A stretch of DNA of 64,000 nucleotides. Origin: an uncultured Flavobacteriaceae bacterium. GTDB lineage: Bacteria; Bacteroidota; Bacteroidia; Flavobacteriales; Flavobacteriaceae. The notes beneath the pieces are model-generated. The model searched no databases. It was not told the DNA's origin and was given only the letters and a program-made list of their open reading frames with translations. The stretch covers positions 124,001 to 188,000 of the forward strand of contig CANLRK010000002.1 in the NCBI GenBank assembly GCA_947493535.1. Direction: 5' to 3'. This document shows, piece by piece, positions 17,497 to 26,737 of the stretch. The translations under genes were made by a program, and so were the position numbers. Positions within the stretch are counted from its first letter, which is position 1, and each line of letters starts with the position of its first letter.

Positions 17497-18558
17497 TTAT
17501 ATTTTTTGTGTCCAGCCAAAAATATCTTCAGCTTCGTTATACTGTATAGCTAGTAATTGTTCTTTTAACATTGTTGAGTAGGCATTCTCTAATTTTGGTA
17601 AGTCATAATGATCATCTTTATAACCTACTCCAGTAATAGGAACAATAACAGCTGCAGTACCTGTTCCAAATACTTCTTTTAGGTTACTAGTTTTAGCGGC
17701 TTCAATAACTTCGGTAACGCTAACTTTTCGTACTTCAACTTGTATCCCTTCTTTTTCTGCTAAGGCAATAATACTCTTACGGGTAACACCGTTTAAAATT
17801 CTTTCATCTGTAGGAGCGGTAATTAGTTTATCTCCAATTCGGAAAAACACATTCATAGTACCAGCTTCTTCTAAATACTCATGCGTAGAGTTGGTCCAAA
17901 TAATTTGCTGATATCCTTCTTCATTAGCTTTTTGTGTTGGGTAAAATTGTGCGGCATAATTACCTGCCGCTTTTGTAGCACCAACACCTCCATTTGCTGC
18001 TCTTGAATAGTGATCAGAAATTTTTACTTTCACATCTCCACCTTTATAGTAAGCTTGTACTGGAGTACAAATAATCATAAATTTATATTCTGTTGCTGGG
18101 GCAGCAGAAACACCAGCTTGTGTAGCAAAAATAAACGGACGGATGTATAATGAATTTCCTTTACCTGGCACTACCCATTGACTATCCATTTGTAATAAGG
18201 TTTTTAACCCATTCATGAAAACTTCTTTTGGTACTTCGGGCATGGCTAATCTTTTAGCAGAAAAGCAAATGCGTTTCCAGTTTTCTTCAGGACGAAAAAC
18301 CCATACATCATTATTAGTATCTTTATAAGCTTTCATTCCTTCAAAAGCTGCCTGGCCGTAATGAAAAACACGAGCAGAAGGGTCTAGCTGTAAAGGTTGG
18401 TATGGAGTAATTTCAGGTTGTTGCCACTTACCATCTTTAAAGTCACAAAAAAACATATGGTCACTATAAACAGTACCAAATGTTATGTTATCTAAATTGA
18501 TTCCTTCAAATTTAGATTGATTAATTTTTGTGATTTTAATGTCAGTTGTCATCGTCAT
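17497..18558 (-). CDS. ilvE: Branched-chain amino acid aminotransferase
   Basis: A 353-aa class IV PLP aminotransferase. FHYGQAAFEGMKAYK (about 65-79) is a family hallmark, the PLP lysine is in GATKAAGNYAAQF (about 199), and YLEEAGTMNVFF (about 231-242) carries the cofactor-binding glutamate. It swaps the amino group between glutamate and the keto acids of leucine, isoleucine and valine. The first ATG (18558) and a second two codons later are both plausible. A TAAATTTG promoter box lies about 35 bases upstream. Monocistronic. Confidence 0.93.
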   Translation of the reverse strand: MTMTTDIKITKINQSKFEGINLDNITFGTVYSDHMFFCDFKDGKWQQPEITPYQPLQLDPSARVFHYGQAAFEGMKAYKDTNNDVWVFRPEENWKRICFSAKRLAMPEVPKEVFMNGLKTLLQMDSQWVVPGKGNSLYIRPFIFATQAGVSAAPATEYKFMIICTPVQAYYKGGDVKVKISDHYSRAANGGVGATKAAGNYAAQFYPTQKANEEGYQQIIWTNSTHEYLEEAGTMNVFFRIGDKLITAPTDERILNGVTRKSIIALAEKEGIQVEVRKVSVTEVIEAAKTSNLKEVFGTGTAAVIVPITGVGYKDDHYDLPKLENAYSTMLKEQLLAIQYNEAEDIFGWTQKI

Positions 18559-18591
18559 TGTCGTCGGTTTTTATAGTTGTGCGAATTTAAT

Positions 18592-18599
18592 CAAATTTA
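18592..18599 (-). promoter_or_regulatory. -7 box TAAATTTG for ilvE
   Basis: Exact TAnnTTTG on the minus strand, 33 bases before the ilvE start. No convincing -33 TTG was seen. Confidence 0.45.
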
Positions 18600-18683
18600 A
18601 ATTTTTTAACTACTAATTATTCGTTAATTTGTAAGCATAAGGAAACGCCTTATTTTATAAGGGAAAATAAACGAATAAAAGCT

Positions 18684-19343
18684 TTGAAAAGAGAGATAAT
18701 TATAACATCAGACGGATCGTCATCAATAAATTTACCAGAATGGAATGAGCAATATCATTCTAAAAAAGGAGCAATTCAAGAAGCTTACCACGTGTTTATC
18801 CGTATGGGATTAGACTTATTTGCTAATGATATTTCGGTTTTAGAGATTGGATTCGGAACAGGATTAAACGCTTTTATTACATATTTAGAAAGTGAACGAC
18901 GAAAGTTAAAGATAACATATACAGGTGTAGAGGCCTATCCGGTACTTATGGAAGAGGTAGTAAAATTGAATTATGTAGAGCAATTAGAAGCTGAAAAGTT
19001 CGCACATCAATTTGAGAAAATGCATGCCGTTTCATGGGAAGAAAGTTGTGAGATTTCCGATACGTTTTCTATTATAAAACGAAAACAACTTTTTGAAAAT
19101 ATCACAGATGAAAATAGCTTTGATTTAATATATTATGATGCTTTTGGTTCTCGAGTGCAACCAAGTTTGTGGGAGGAAAGTATTTTTGAAAAAATGTATG
19201 TAGCATTAAAAAAAGGAGGTGTTTTGGTAACCTATGCAGCCAAAGGAAGTGCGCGTAGAGCTATGCAAGCTGTAGGTTTTACCGTTGAACGTTTAGAAGG
19301 ACCTCCTGGAAAGAGAGAAATGTTACGGGCTAGAAAACTTTAA
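18684..19343 (+). CDS. mnmD: tRNA 5-methylaminomethyl-2-thiouridine methyltransferase
   Basis: A 219-aa SAM-dependent methyltransferase of the MnmD (DUF752) family. The SAM-binding glycine motif is VLEIGFGTGLNAF (about 53-65), and LIYYDAFGSRVQPSLWEE (about 151-168) is the family-specific catalytic block. It makes the last methylation of wobble uridine-34 in certain tRNAs. The bifunctional MnmC oxidase domain is absent, as usual for stand-alone MnmD. It starts at a TTG (18684); no ATG is available before the conserved N terminus. The SDR gene follows closely. Confidence 0.88.
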   Translation: MKREIIITSDGSSSINLPEWNEQYHSKKGAIQEAYHVFIRMGLDLFANDISVLEIGFGTGLNAFITYLESERRKLKITYTGVEAYPVLMEEVVKLNYVEQLEAEKFAHQFEKMHAVSWEESCEISDTFSIIKRKQLFENITDENSFDLIYYDAFGSRVQPSLWEESIFEKMYVALKKGGVLVTYAAKGSARRAMQAVGFTVERLEGPPGKREMLRARKL

Positions 19344-19353
19344 ACTAATAGTG

Positions 19354-20256
19354 ATGAAAATTTTAGTAGCTGGAGCAACGGGCTTGGTAGGAAAGAAGTT
19401 GGTTGAAGTATTACTAGCCAACCACCACCAAGTAAACTATTTAACCACTCGAAAGTCAGCTATTACTACGCTTGAAAATTGTAAAGGATTTTATTGGAAT
19501 CCAAATAACAAAGAAATTGATCCGAATTGCATTGTAGGTGTAGATAAAATTATAAACTTAGCTGGAGCTAGTATTGCAAAAAGATGGACTAAAGCTTATA
19601 AAAAAGAAATTTTAGCTAGTAGGGTGGATTCTTGCGCTACATTATACCAATTGTTGCAAACAAATACGCATAAAGTAACCCATATTATTTCTGCAAGTGC
19701 TATAGGGGTTTATAAACACTCTTTTACAAAATTATATAAGGAAGACAGTAATTGTTTAGGAACTGGTTTTTTAGCAACAGTAGTACAACAATGGGAAGCT
19801 GCTATTGATAATTTTAAAGATATAAACATTCCTGTATCCAAAGTGCGTATAGGATTAGTGTTGGCTGGAGCAAATAGTGCACTTCAACAACTTCAAACAC
19901 CCATAAAGTATGGATGTGGTACAGTTTTAGTAACAGGGAATCAGTATGTAAGTTGGATTCATATAACAGACTTAACTAAATTATTACATCACATTTTATT
20001 AAATGATAACTATGGTGTTTATAATGCAGTTGCTCCCAATCCTACTAGAAATAAAACACTAACAAAACAAATTGCTCAACAACTCAACAGACCTTTATTC
20101 TTACCTAATGCACCTAAGTTTTTTTTAAAATTACTATTAGGAGAAATGCATCATTTGTTATGTGATAGTCAAAAAGTTTCTTCTGAAAAAATTCAAAGTG
20201 CAGGATTCCAGTTTCGATATAAGCACATAAATGATGCATTGACAGATCTTCTGTAA
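19354..20256 (+). CDS. TIGR01777 family NAD(P)-binding epimerase-like protein
   Basis: A 300-aa extended-SDR protein. The Rossmann glycine motif GATGLVGKKL is at the N terminus, and INLAGASIAKRWTKAYK (about 69-85) is characteristic of the YfcH/TIGR01777 group. The C-terminal DUF1731-like part includes PKFFLKLLLGEM. Its biochemical role is not established. GTG at 19351 is in frame just before the ATG at 19354; the ATG is chosen. It is separated from mnmD by only ten bases. Confidence 0.85.
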   Translation: MKILVAGATGLVGKKLVEVLLANHHQVNYLTTRKSAITTLENCKGFYWNPNNKEIDPNCIVGVDKIINLAGASIAKRWTKAYKKEILASRVDSCATLYQLLQTNTHKVTHIISASAIGVYKHSFTKLYKEDSNCLGTGFLATVVQQWEAAIDNFKDINIPVSKVRIGLVLAGANSALQQLQTPIKYGCGTVLVTGNQYVSWIHITDLTKLLHHILLNDNYGVYNAVAPNPTRNKTLTKQIAQQLNRPLFLPNAPKFFLKLLLGEMHHLLCDSQKVSSEKIQSAGFQFRYKHINDALTDLL

Positions 20257-20282
20257 AAGAATAATTATTTTTTAATGACAAA

Positions 20283-20314
20283 TTGGCATTTTAATAGAAA
20301 TGGCAATACTTTTG
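20283..20314 (+). promoter_or_regulatory. Promoter of the grpE-dnaJ operon
   Basis: TTG (20283-20285), 21 bases, then TACTTTTG (20307-20314), an exact fit to TTG-N17-23-TAnnTTTG. GGCAA and TTGCC form a short inverted repeat around the -7 box. Confidence 0.65.
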
Positions 20315-20357
20315 CCACCTTGTTTACACCAAGAGAAATTATATATATAGTAACCTA

Positions 20358-20891
20358 ATGAGTACAGAAGAGATACAAAACGAAGAGATAAAAGATCAAG
20401 TAGAAGATCAAAATCCTGAAACAGAAAAAGCAGAAGAGTTATCTGTAGAAGATAAACTAACTCAAGAGTTAGCAGCAGAAAAGGATAAGTTTTTGCGTCT
20501 TTTTGCTGAGTTTGAAAACTATAAACGAAGAACGTCAAAAGAACGAATTGAACTATTTAAAACAGCAAGTTCTGATGTGATGCAAGCTATGTTACCAGTT
20601 TTGGACGATTTGGAGCGTGCTTGGGTTGAAATAGAAAAAAGTAATGATGAAAATTTAATTAAAGGAATTGAGCTGATAAGCAACAAACTAAAAACTACTT
20701 TAAAAGATAAAGGTTTAGAGCAAGTTAAAGTTGAGCAAGGCGATGAGTTTAATGCAGATTTTCATGAGGCAATTACACAAATACCAGCCCCTTCAGATAA
20801 ATTGAAAGGGAAAATTATTGATGTAATTGAAAACGGATATAAATTAGGCGATAAAATTATACGTTTCCCTAAAGTAGTTATAGGGCAATAA
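20358..20891 (+). CDS. grpE: Nucleotide exchange factor GrpE
   Basis: A 177-aa GrpE. An acidic, glutamate-rich N terminus (about 1-40) leads into the long coiled coil with LRLFAEFENYKRRTSKER (about 47-64). The C-terminal beta domain ends with IENGYKLGDKIIRFPKVVIG. GrpE releases ADP from DnaK so the chaperone can let go of its client. It is followed by dnaJ 33 bases downstream; dnaK is not in the window, as is common in flavobacteria. Confidence 0.95.
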   Translation: MSTEEIQNEEIKDQVEDQNPETEKAEELSVEDKLTQELAAEKDKFLRLFAEFENYKRRTSKERIELFKTASSDVMQAMLPVLDDLERAWVEIEKSNDENLIKGIELISNKLKTTLKDKGLEQVKVEQGDEFNADFHEAITQIPAPSDKLKGKIIDVIENGYKLGDKIIRFPKVVIGQ

Positions 20892-20924
20892 AACTATCGG
20901 TTAATTTTTTTGAATTATAAAACA

Positions 20925-22040
20925 ATGGCAAAACAAGATTATTACGAGGTACTTGGTGTTTCTAAAGGAGCTACTGCACAAGAAATAAAAAAAGCTTATA
21001 GGAAGAAAGCAATAAAATATCATCCAGATAAAAACCCTGGAGATAAAGAAGCTGAAGAAAATTTTAAAGCTGCTGCAGAAGCCTATGAAGTATTAGGTAA
21101 TGAAGATAAAAAAGCAAAGTATGACAGGTTTGGTCATGCTGCTTTTGAAGGAGGAGCCGGAGGCCAAGGAGGTTTTGGAGGCATGAATATGGACGATATC
21201 TTTAGCCAATTTGGCGATATCTTTGGTGGCGGAGGCTTTGGTGGTTTCGGCGGTGGAGGTTCACGCCAACGTCGTGTTAAAGGAAGTAACTTGCGTATTA
21301 GAGTGAGCTTAACTTTGGAAGAAGTAGCTAATGGCGTTGAGAAAAAGGTAAAGGTTAAACGTAAAGTTCAAGACTCAGCAACCACATATAAAACTTGTAC
21401 AACATGTAATGGATCTGGGCAAGTAACTCGTGTAACTAATACTATTTTAGGGCGTATGCAAACCGCTGCACCATGTAACACTTGTGGTGGTGCTGGGCAA
21501 CAAATAGATAAAAAAGGAGTTGGGACTGATGCGCACGGATTAAAAATAGAAGAAGAAACGGTATCAATTAAAATACCAGCAGGTGTTGTAGATGGGATGC
21601 AATTAAAAGTCTCAGGAAAAGGAAATGATGCTCCTGGCAATGGTGTTCCGGGTGATTTATTAGTAGCTATTCAAGAGCAAGATCATCCGAGTTTGAAGAG
21701 AGAGGGGGATAATTTACATTACGATTTGTATATAAGTATTTCTGATGCTATTTTAGGAATTTCAAAAGAAATAGAAACAGTTACGGGTAAGGTTAGAATA
21801 AAGTTAGACGCAGGAATTCAATCAGGAAAAATTTTGCGTTTAAGAGGAAAAGGTATCCCAAGTATAAACGGTTATGGTAGAGGAGATTTGTTAGTACACG
21901 TTAATGTATGGACTCCACAAGAGTTGAACAAGGAACAGAAAGAGTTTTTTAAGAAAATGCAAGCACATGAAAATTTTGTTCCTAACCCAAAGGAAAACGA
22001 TAAATCGTTTTTTGATAAAGTAAAAGATATGTTTTCATAA
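20925..22040 (+). CDS. dnaJ: Molecular chaperone DnaJ
   Basis: A 371-aa type I Hsp40. The J domain at 1-70 has the HPD motif in [10 protein letters not shown], and a Gly/Phe-rich linker follows at about 75-120. The central zinc region carries only two CxxCxGxG motifs, CTTCNGSG and CNTCGGAG, where most bacterial DnaJ proteins have four; flavobacterial DnaJ commonly looks like this. Two C-terminal substrate-binding beta domains follow. The ATG at 20925 gives the standard [15 protein letters not shown] start; a TTG five codons earlier is rejected. Confidence 0.95.
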   Translation: MAKQDYYEVLGVSKGATAQEIKKAYRKKAIKYHPDKNPGDKEAEENFKAAAEAYEVLGNEDKKAKYDRFGHAAFEGGAGGQGGFGGMNMDDIFSQFGDIFGGGGFGGFGGGGSRQRRVKGSNLRIRVSLTLEEVANGVEKKVKVKRKVQDSATTYKTCTTCNGSGQVTRVTNTILGRMQTAAPCNTCGGAGQQIDKKGVGTDAHGLKIEEETVSIKIPAGVVDGMQLKVSGKGNDAPGNGVPGDLLVAIQEQDHPSLKREGDNLHYDLYISISDAILGISKEIETVTGKVRIKLDAGIQSGKILRLRGKGIPSINGYGRGDLLVHVNVWTPQELNKEQKEFFKKMQAHENFVPNPKENDKSFFDKVKDMFS

Positions 22041-22053
22041 TGAAGCATGTAGC

Positions 22054-22094
22054 ACATAAAAAACCTCGAAAGTAACCTTCGAGGTTTTTTATGT
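22054..22094 (+). terminator. Very strong terminator after dnaJ
   Basis: Perfect 17-bp inverted repeat with core AACCTCGAA / TTCGAGGTT, 7-nt loop AGTAACC and a T-rich right arm. Confidence 0.92.
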
Positions 22095-22173
22095 TTATAA
22101 TAATAAAAAAACTAATAGTGTTTTTGTAACAATTTTAGGTTTCAGAACACCAACAGATAAACTAATTTATTTT

Positions 22174-23100
22174 ATGGATAATCTTCTTGTTGCTGAAAAT
22201 ATCGTTAAAACCTATGGCGATTATACAGCATTAAATAATGTGTCATTAACTGTCCCTAAAGGAAGTATTTTTGGACTTTTAGGACCTAATGGGGCTGGAA
22301 AAACCTCATTTATTAGAATTATTAATCAAATTACGATGCCTGATAGTGGTTTAGTAACTTTAGATGGAAAGCCATTAGAGCAAAACCACGTACAGGATAT
22401 TGGATACTTACCAGAAGAACGTGGTTTATACAAATCAATGAAGGTAGGAGAGCAAGCATTATATTTGGCACAGTTAAAAGGGTTATCAAAAAATGAAGCT
22501 AAACAACGCCTAAAATATTGGTTTGATAGGTTAGAAATTGGAGATTGGTGGAATAAAAAGGTACAAGAATTATCTAAAGGAATGGCACAGAAAATACAAT
22601 TTGTAGTTACTGTGTTACATCAGCCTAAATTATTGATTTTTGATGAGCCTTTTAGTGGTTTTGATCCAATAAACGCAAATTTAATTAAAGATGAAATATT
22701 AAAGTTGCGTGATGATGGAGCAACAGTAATTTTTTCAACACATAGAATGGAATCTGTTGAGGAATTGTGTGATCATATTGCCTTGATAAACAAATCAAAT
22801 AAAATATTAGACGGAAAATTAATCGACATTAAAAAGCAATTTAAATCTAACACATTTGAGGTGGGGGTGAGTGCTTATAATGGGACAGATTTGAGAAGTT
22901 TATTAGAAACAAAATTTAGTGTGTCTGACGCATCTTTCAAATCAATTCACGACGATTTAAAAGTGAAAATAAAAATAGATGCATCGAGTACTCCAAATGA
23001 GTTGTTGTCGTTTTTAACTAATCAAGGACAAGTAAATCATTTCTCTGAAGTTATACCTTCAGCAAATGACATTTTTATTCAATCTGTTCAAAACAACTAA
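22174..23100 (+). CDS. ABC transporter ATP-binding protein (ABC-2 / Nat type)
   Basis: A 308-aa ABC ATPase. Walker A is GPNGAGKT (about 38-45), the signature is LSKGMAQK (about 138-145), Walker B is LLIFDEP (about 159-165), and the switch histidine is in FSTHRMES. The C-terminal extension (about 215-308) matches the accessory domain of sodium-exporter NatA-like proteins. The permease gene begins 13 bases after its stop. The exported substrate is unknown. Confidence 0.9.
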   Translation: MDNLLVAENIVKTYGDYTALNNVSLTVPKGSIFGLLGPNGAGKTSFIRIINQITMPDSGLVTLDGKPLEQNHVQDIGYLPEERGLYKSMKVGEQALYLAQLKGLSKNEAKQRLKYWFDRLEIGDWWNKKVQELSKGMAQKIQFVVTVLHQPKLLIFDEPFSGFDPINANLIKDEILKLRDDGATVIFSTHRMESVEELCDHIALINKSNKILDGKLIDIKKQFKSNTFEVGVSAYNGTDLRSLLETKFSVSDASFKSIHDDLKVKIKIDASSTPNELLSFLTNQGQVNHFSEVIPSANDIFIQSVQNN

Positions 23101-23113
23101 TCTTCCTGTAGCA

Positions 23114-24433
23114 ATGAATCATTTACCACTTATTATAAAAAGAGAATACTTAAATAAAGTAAAAAACAAATCTTTTATTATCATGACGTTCGTTAGTCCG
23201 TTAATTATGATATGTTTAGGTTTGTTAATTGGTTTTTTAGCCAATTTAAATAAGAATAAAGAACGTATTATTGATGTAGTAGACGAGTCGGGTTTTGCTA
23301 ATGAAATTTTTACAGATACTACTTCAGCAACAAAATATCGTATTTTAACTAATGTAGATTTAGCACAGGCTAGAACAGATGTTGAAGAGCAAGAGCATTA
23401 TGGTTTGTTATATATGCCAAAAGTTGATAGTGTAAGTCAGTTAGAAGAAAACGTAAAGTTTTACTCGAAAGATACTCCATCGTTAACTTTAATAGCCGAT
23501 TTAGAATCGAAAATTGAAAAGCGATTAACTGATATCAACTATAAAAATAAAGGCTTTAATATTGATAAAATAAAAGAAGCTAGAGTTAGAGTAAATATTA
23601 ATCAAGAAAGTTATTCAGGTGAAAAAACATCAAAATTAAGTGGTGGATTAAAGCTAGGCTTTGGTATGGTTGCAGGGTATTTGTTGTTTATGTTTATCAT
23701 TATTTATGGTAACATGATAATGCGTAGTATTATAGAAGAAAAAACTAGTAGAATTATAGAAGTTATTATTTCGTCAGTAAAGCCAATGCAGTTAATGTTA
23801 GGTAAAATTTTCGGAACTTCATTAGCAGGAATTTCACAGTTTGTAATTTGGGTATTAGTATTAGGAATTTTATCTACTATTTTATCAGCTTTTTTTGGCG
23901 TTAATATGGCTGAAATGAATTCTGGTCCTCAACAAGAAATGGTTGCAGAGGCAATGAAAAATGGTGACGTGCAACAAAAAATAGGAACATTATTAAATGA
24001 AATTTACAGCTTGCCATTAGCAAACCTAATAGTTATGTTTTTATTGTTTTTTATTGGTGGATTCTTATTGTATAGTTCACTATACGCAGCAATAGGTGCA
24101 GCTGTTGATAATGAAACGGATACACAACAGTTTATGATGCCTATTATGGTACCATTAATTTTAGCGGTTTATGTAGGTGGGTTTACGGTGTTAGAAGACC
24201 CTCACGGAACTGTAGCACAAGTTTTTTCATTTATACCATTTACTTCGCCTGTAGTAATGCTTATGCGTATTCCTTTTGGTGTGCCAATGTGGCAACAAAT
24301 AGTATCAGTTGTGTTATTATTTGCTACATTTATGGCAACCGTTTGGTTTGCTTCTAAAATTTATCGTGTAGGAATTCTTATGTATGGTAAAAAACCAAGC
24401 TATAAAGAAATATATAAATGGTTAAAGTACTAA
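23114..24433 (+). CDS. ABC-2 type permease (NatB-like)
   Basis: A 439-aa membrane protein. One helix is near the N terminus (about 23-43), a large extracytoplasmic domain follows (about 45-180), then five to six helices occupy about 185-425. IIEEKTSRIIEVIISSVKP (about 213-231) is the conserved cytoplasmic motif of NatB-like permeases. The frame is open from 23066, which would overlap the ATPase gene, but the ATG at 23114 gives the family-typical MNHLPLIIKREYL. It pairs with the ATPase just upstream; the mscS gene starts on the very next base. Confidence 0.88.
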   Translation: MNHLPLIIKREYLNKVKNKSFIIMTFVSPLIMICLGLLIGFLANLNKNKERIIDVVDESGFANEIFTDTTSATKYRILTNVDLAQARTDVEEQEHYGLLYMPKVDSVSQLEENVKFYSKDTPSLTLIADLESKIEKRLTDINYKNKGFNIDKIKEARVRVNINQESYSGEKTSKLSGGLKLGFGMVAGYLLFMFIIIYGNMIMRSIIEEKTSRIIEVIISSVKPMQLMLGKIFGTSLAGISQFVIWVLVLGILSTILSAFFGVNMAEMNSGPQQEMVAEAMKNGDVQQKIGTLLNEIYSLPLANLIVMFLLFFIGGFLLYSSLYAAIGAAVDNETDTQQFMMPIMVPLILAVYVGGFTVLEDPHGTVAQVFSFIPFTSPVVMLMRIPFGVPMWQQIVSVVLLFATFMATVWFASKIYRVGILMYGKKPSYKEIYKWLKY

Positions 24434-25273
24434 ATGGAAGAACTTAAATCCTTTTTAAACTATAATATAGAGTTTGGTAAGAATATTCATATTACCGTAA
24501 AGCAGTTACTATTAGTTTTACTAGTTTTTGTTGCAGCTACTATTGTCTTACGAATAATTAAAAAGATAGTTGTACGAAAGTTGGATGAAGATGATAAGCT
24601 AAAGTTTAACTCAGTATTTTCGTTTTCAAAGTACTTTATATATATAGTGGTAGTGTTAATCACCTTTGATAATATGGGGATTAACGTTACAGCAATTTTT
24701 GCTGCTTCAGCTGCTTTACTAGTGGGTGTTGGTTTAGCATTACAAACTTTTTTTCAAGATATTATTTCGGGGGCATTTATTTTAATAGATAAATCGGTTC
24801 ATGTAGGAGATATTATTGAGCTAGAAGGTAAAGTTGGTCGCGTAACAGAAATAAGATTACGTACAACACGTGCGGTAACCATAGATAATAAAGTATTGGT
24901 AATACCTAACCATAAGTACCTTACATCAACTTTATACAATTGGACAGAAAACGGTGTGCTAACACGCGAAAGTGTAACTGTAGGTGTTGCCTATGGAAGT
25001 GATTTACAATTGGTAAAGAAGTTACTTTTAGATGTAGCTATGAATCATCCTAAAGTAATTAAAAAACCAGAACCTTTGGTGTTGTTTACGGAGTTTGCAG
25101 ATAGCGCATTAAACTTCAAATTAATTTTCACACTTAACAATAGTTTTGAAGCTTCCATTCCTAAAAGTGATATTAGATTTGAAATAGATAAAGTATTTAA
25201 AGAAAACAATATAAAAATACCTTTTCCACAACGAGAGGTATATGTTAATAAAGTAAATATTGAGGAAAAATAA
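24434..25273 (+). CDS. Small-conductance mechanosensitive channel (MscS family)
   Basis: A 279-aa MscS-type channel. Three helices lie at about 18-40, 58-78 and 85-115, the last being the pore helix with AASAALLVGVGLALQTFF. FQDIISGAFILID and the beta domain motif VGDIIEL follow. Such channels open under membrane tension and release solutes during osmotic downshift. The start codon directly follows the stop of the permease gene, so it is in the same operon; a terminator follows. Confidence 0.92.
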   Translation: MEELKSFLNYNIEFGKNIHITVKQLLLVLLVFVAATIVLRIIKKIVVRKLDEDDKLKFNSVFSFSKYFIYIVVVLITFDNMGINVTAIFAASAALLVGVGLALQTFFQDIISGAFILIDKSVHVGDIIELEGKVGRVTEIRLRTTRAVTIDNKVLVIPNHKYLTSTLYNWTENGVLTRESVTVGVAYGSDLQLVKKLLLDVAMNHPKVIKKPEPLVLFTEFADSALNFKLIFTLNNSFEASIPKSDIRFEIDKVFKENNIKIPFPQREVYVNKVNIEEK

Positions 25274-25309
25274 AAAACCTTTGTTAATTTAAAACTAACA
25301 AAGGTTTTT
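25273..25309 (+). terminator. Terminator after mscS
   Basis: 14-bp stem AAAAACCTTTGTTA / TAACAAAGGTTTTT with a 9-nt loop. Confidence 0.88.
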
Positions 25310-25382
25310 ACCCCAAAAAAACTTACTTAATCTATAACTTCTTATAGACTATTGTAAATATACAATGAAGCTTTAATTTATG

Positions 25383-25404
25383 AAATACCCAATATTGGGT
25401 ATTT
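25383..25404. promoter_or_regulatory. Perfect 22-bp palindrome upstream of the sigma-54 activator gene
   Basis: Arms AAATACCCAAT and its exact complement meet without a gap. The core TACCCAA-TA-TTGGGTA has the 7-2-7 geometry of NarL-type sites. It lies 146 bases upstream of the start at 25550 and 74 bases beyond the preceding terminator. The rest of the 276-base gap shows only a weak TATCTTTA promoter-like box near 25510. Confidence 0.45.
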
Positions 25405-25549
25405 TTCGTAATCACCTTAGTAGTACGTCTATAAAAATATACCGTTTGTCAAAATTCCTTAAAAATGCATTTTATAAGTTAGGTTTATGGCTTAAATAAT
25501 TTAATAATGTATCTTTAAAAACGAAACCGTTATAATCAAATAAATAAGC

Positions 25550-26713
25550 ATGTCAAAAATATTAATAATTGAAGATGAAGCAGCTATTAGAAGAGTGCTA
25601 GTAAAAATACTTTCAGAAGAAAACAAATCGTATCAAGTAGATGAAGCTGAAGACGGGTTGGTAGGGATGGAAAAAATAAAAAATAATGATTATGATTTGG
25701 TGCTTTGTGATATTAAAATGCCCAAAATGGATGGTGTAGAAGTGCTTGAAGCCGTTAAAAAAATAAAACCAGAAACAGCTATAGTAATGATTTCTGGTCA
25801 TGGTGATTTAGATACCGCAGTAAATACAATGCGTTTAGGAGCCTTCGATTATATTTCAAAACCGCCAGATTTGAATAGATTATTAAATACGGTTCGGAAT
25901 GCTCTAGATAATACCGAGCTGGTAGTAGAAAATAAGCGCTTAAAGAAAAAAGTTTCTAAAAAATATGAAATGATTGGTGATAGTCCTGCTATTGCGCATA
26001 TTAAAGAAATGATTGATAAAGTTGCTACAACAGATGCTAGAGTGTTTATTACAGGGCCTAATGGTACAGGGAAAGAGCTTGTTGCTCATTGGATTCATCA
26101 AAAAAGTGAACGCTCAAAAGGGCCAATGATAGAGGTTAACTGTGCAGCTATTCCTTCAGAATTGATAGAAAGTGAATTATTCGGGCATGTAAAAGGGGCG
26201 TTTACGTCGGCTAATAAAGATAGAGCAGGTAAGTTTGAAGCAGCTAATGGGGGTACTATTTTTCTTGATGAAATAGGAGACATGAGTTTACCTGCACAAG
26301 CAAAAGTATTGAGGGCTTTACAAGAAAGTAAAGTGCAACGTGTAGGTAGTGATAAAGACATTAAAGTAGATGTAAGAGTTATAGCAGCTACCAATAAAGA
26401 CCTTAAGAAAGAAATAGCCGATGGAAATTTCAGGGAAGATTTATACCATCGTTTAGCGGTTATATTAATTAAAGTACCAGCGCTAAATGATAGGAGAGAA
26501 GATATTCCGTTATTAATTAATCATTTTGCTGCTAAAATAGCTGAAGAGCAAGGTATAGCTGTTAAGTCGTTTTCAAAAAAAGCTACTCAATTATTACAAG
26601 AGTATGATTGGACTGGAAACATTAGAGAGTTACGTAATGTGATAGAACGATTAATTATATTAGGAGGAAAAGAAATTTCTGAAAAAGATGTAACCCTTTT
26701 TGCAAGTAAGTAA
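25550..26713 (+). CDS. Sigma-54-dependent response regulator lacking a DNA-binding domain
   Basis: A 387-aa NtrC-like protein. The receiver domain (about 1-120) has acidic residues E8 and D9 and phosphoacceptor D54 in LCDIKMPKMDG. The AAA+ domain (about 140-370) has Walker A GPNGTGKE, Walker B GTIFLDEIGDM and the arginine finger region. The sigma-54 contact loop reads GAFTSA instead of GAFTGA. The protein ends about 10 residues after the AAA+ lid, so the Fis-type HTH of NtrC is missing. It presumably activates RpoN promoters from solution or through a partner. No histidine kinase gene is adjacent, so it is an orphan regulator. Confidence 0.88.
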   Translation: MSKILIIEDEAAIRRVLVKILSEENKSYQVDEAEDGLVGMEKIKNNDYDLVLCDIKMPKMDGVEVLEAVKKIKPETAIVMISGHGDLDTAVNTMRLGAFDYISKPPDLNRLLNTVRNALDNTELVVENKRLKKKVSKKYEMIGDSPAIAHIKEMIDKVATTDARVFITGPNGTGKELVAHWIHQKSERSKGPMIEVNCAAIPSELIESELFGHVKGAFTSANKDRAGKFEAANGGTIFLDEIGDMSLPAQAKVLRALQESKVQRVGSDKDIKVDVRVIAATNKDLKKEIADGNFREDLYHRLAVILIKVPALNDRREDIPLLINHFAAKIAEEQGIAVKSFSKKATQLLQEYDWTGNIRELRNVIERLIILGGKEISEKDVTLFASK

Positions 26714-26737
26714 TACTTGTTTAAAAAATATTTAAAA

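Noticed and set aside
25380-25499. A 39-codon frame starting at the ATG that overlaps the 22-bp palindrome.
   Set aside because: The first codons are made of the palindrome itself, composition is not protein-like, and no promoter or neighbour supports it.
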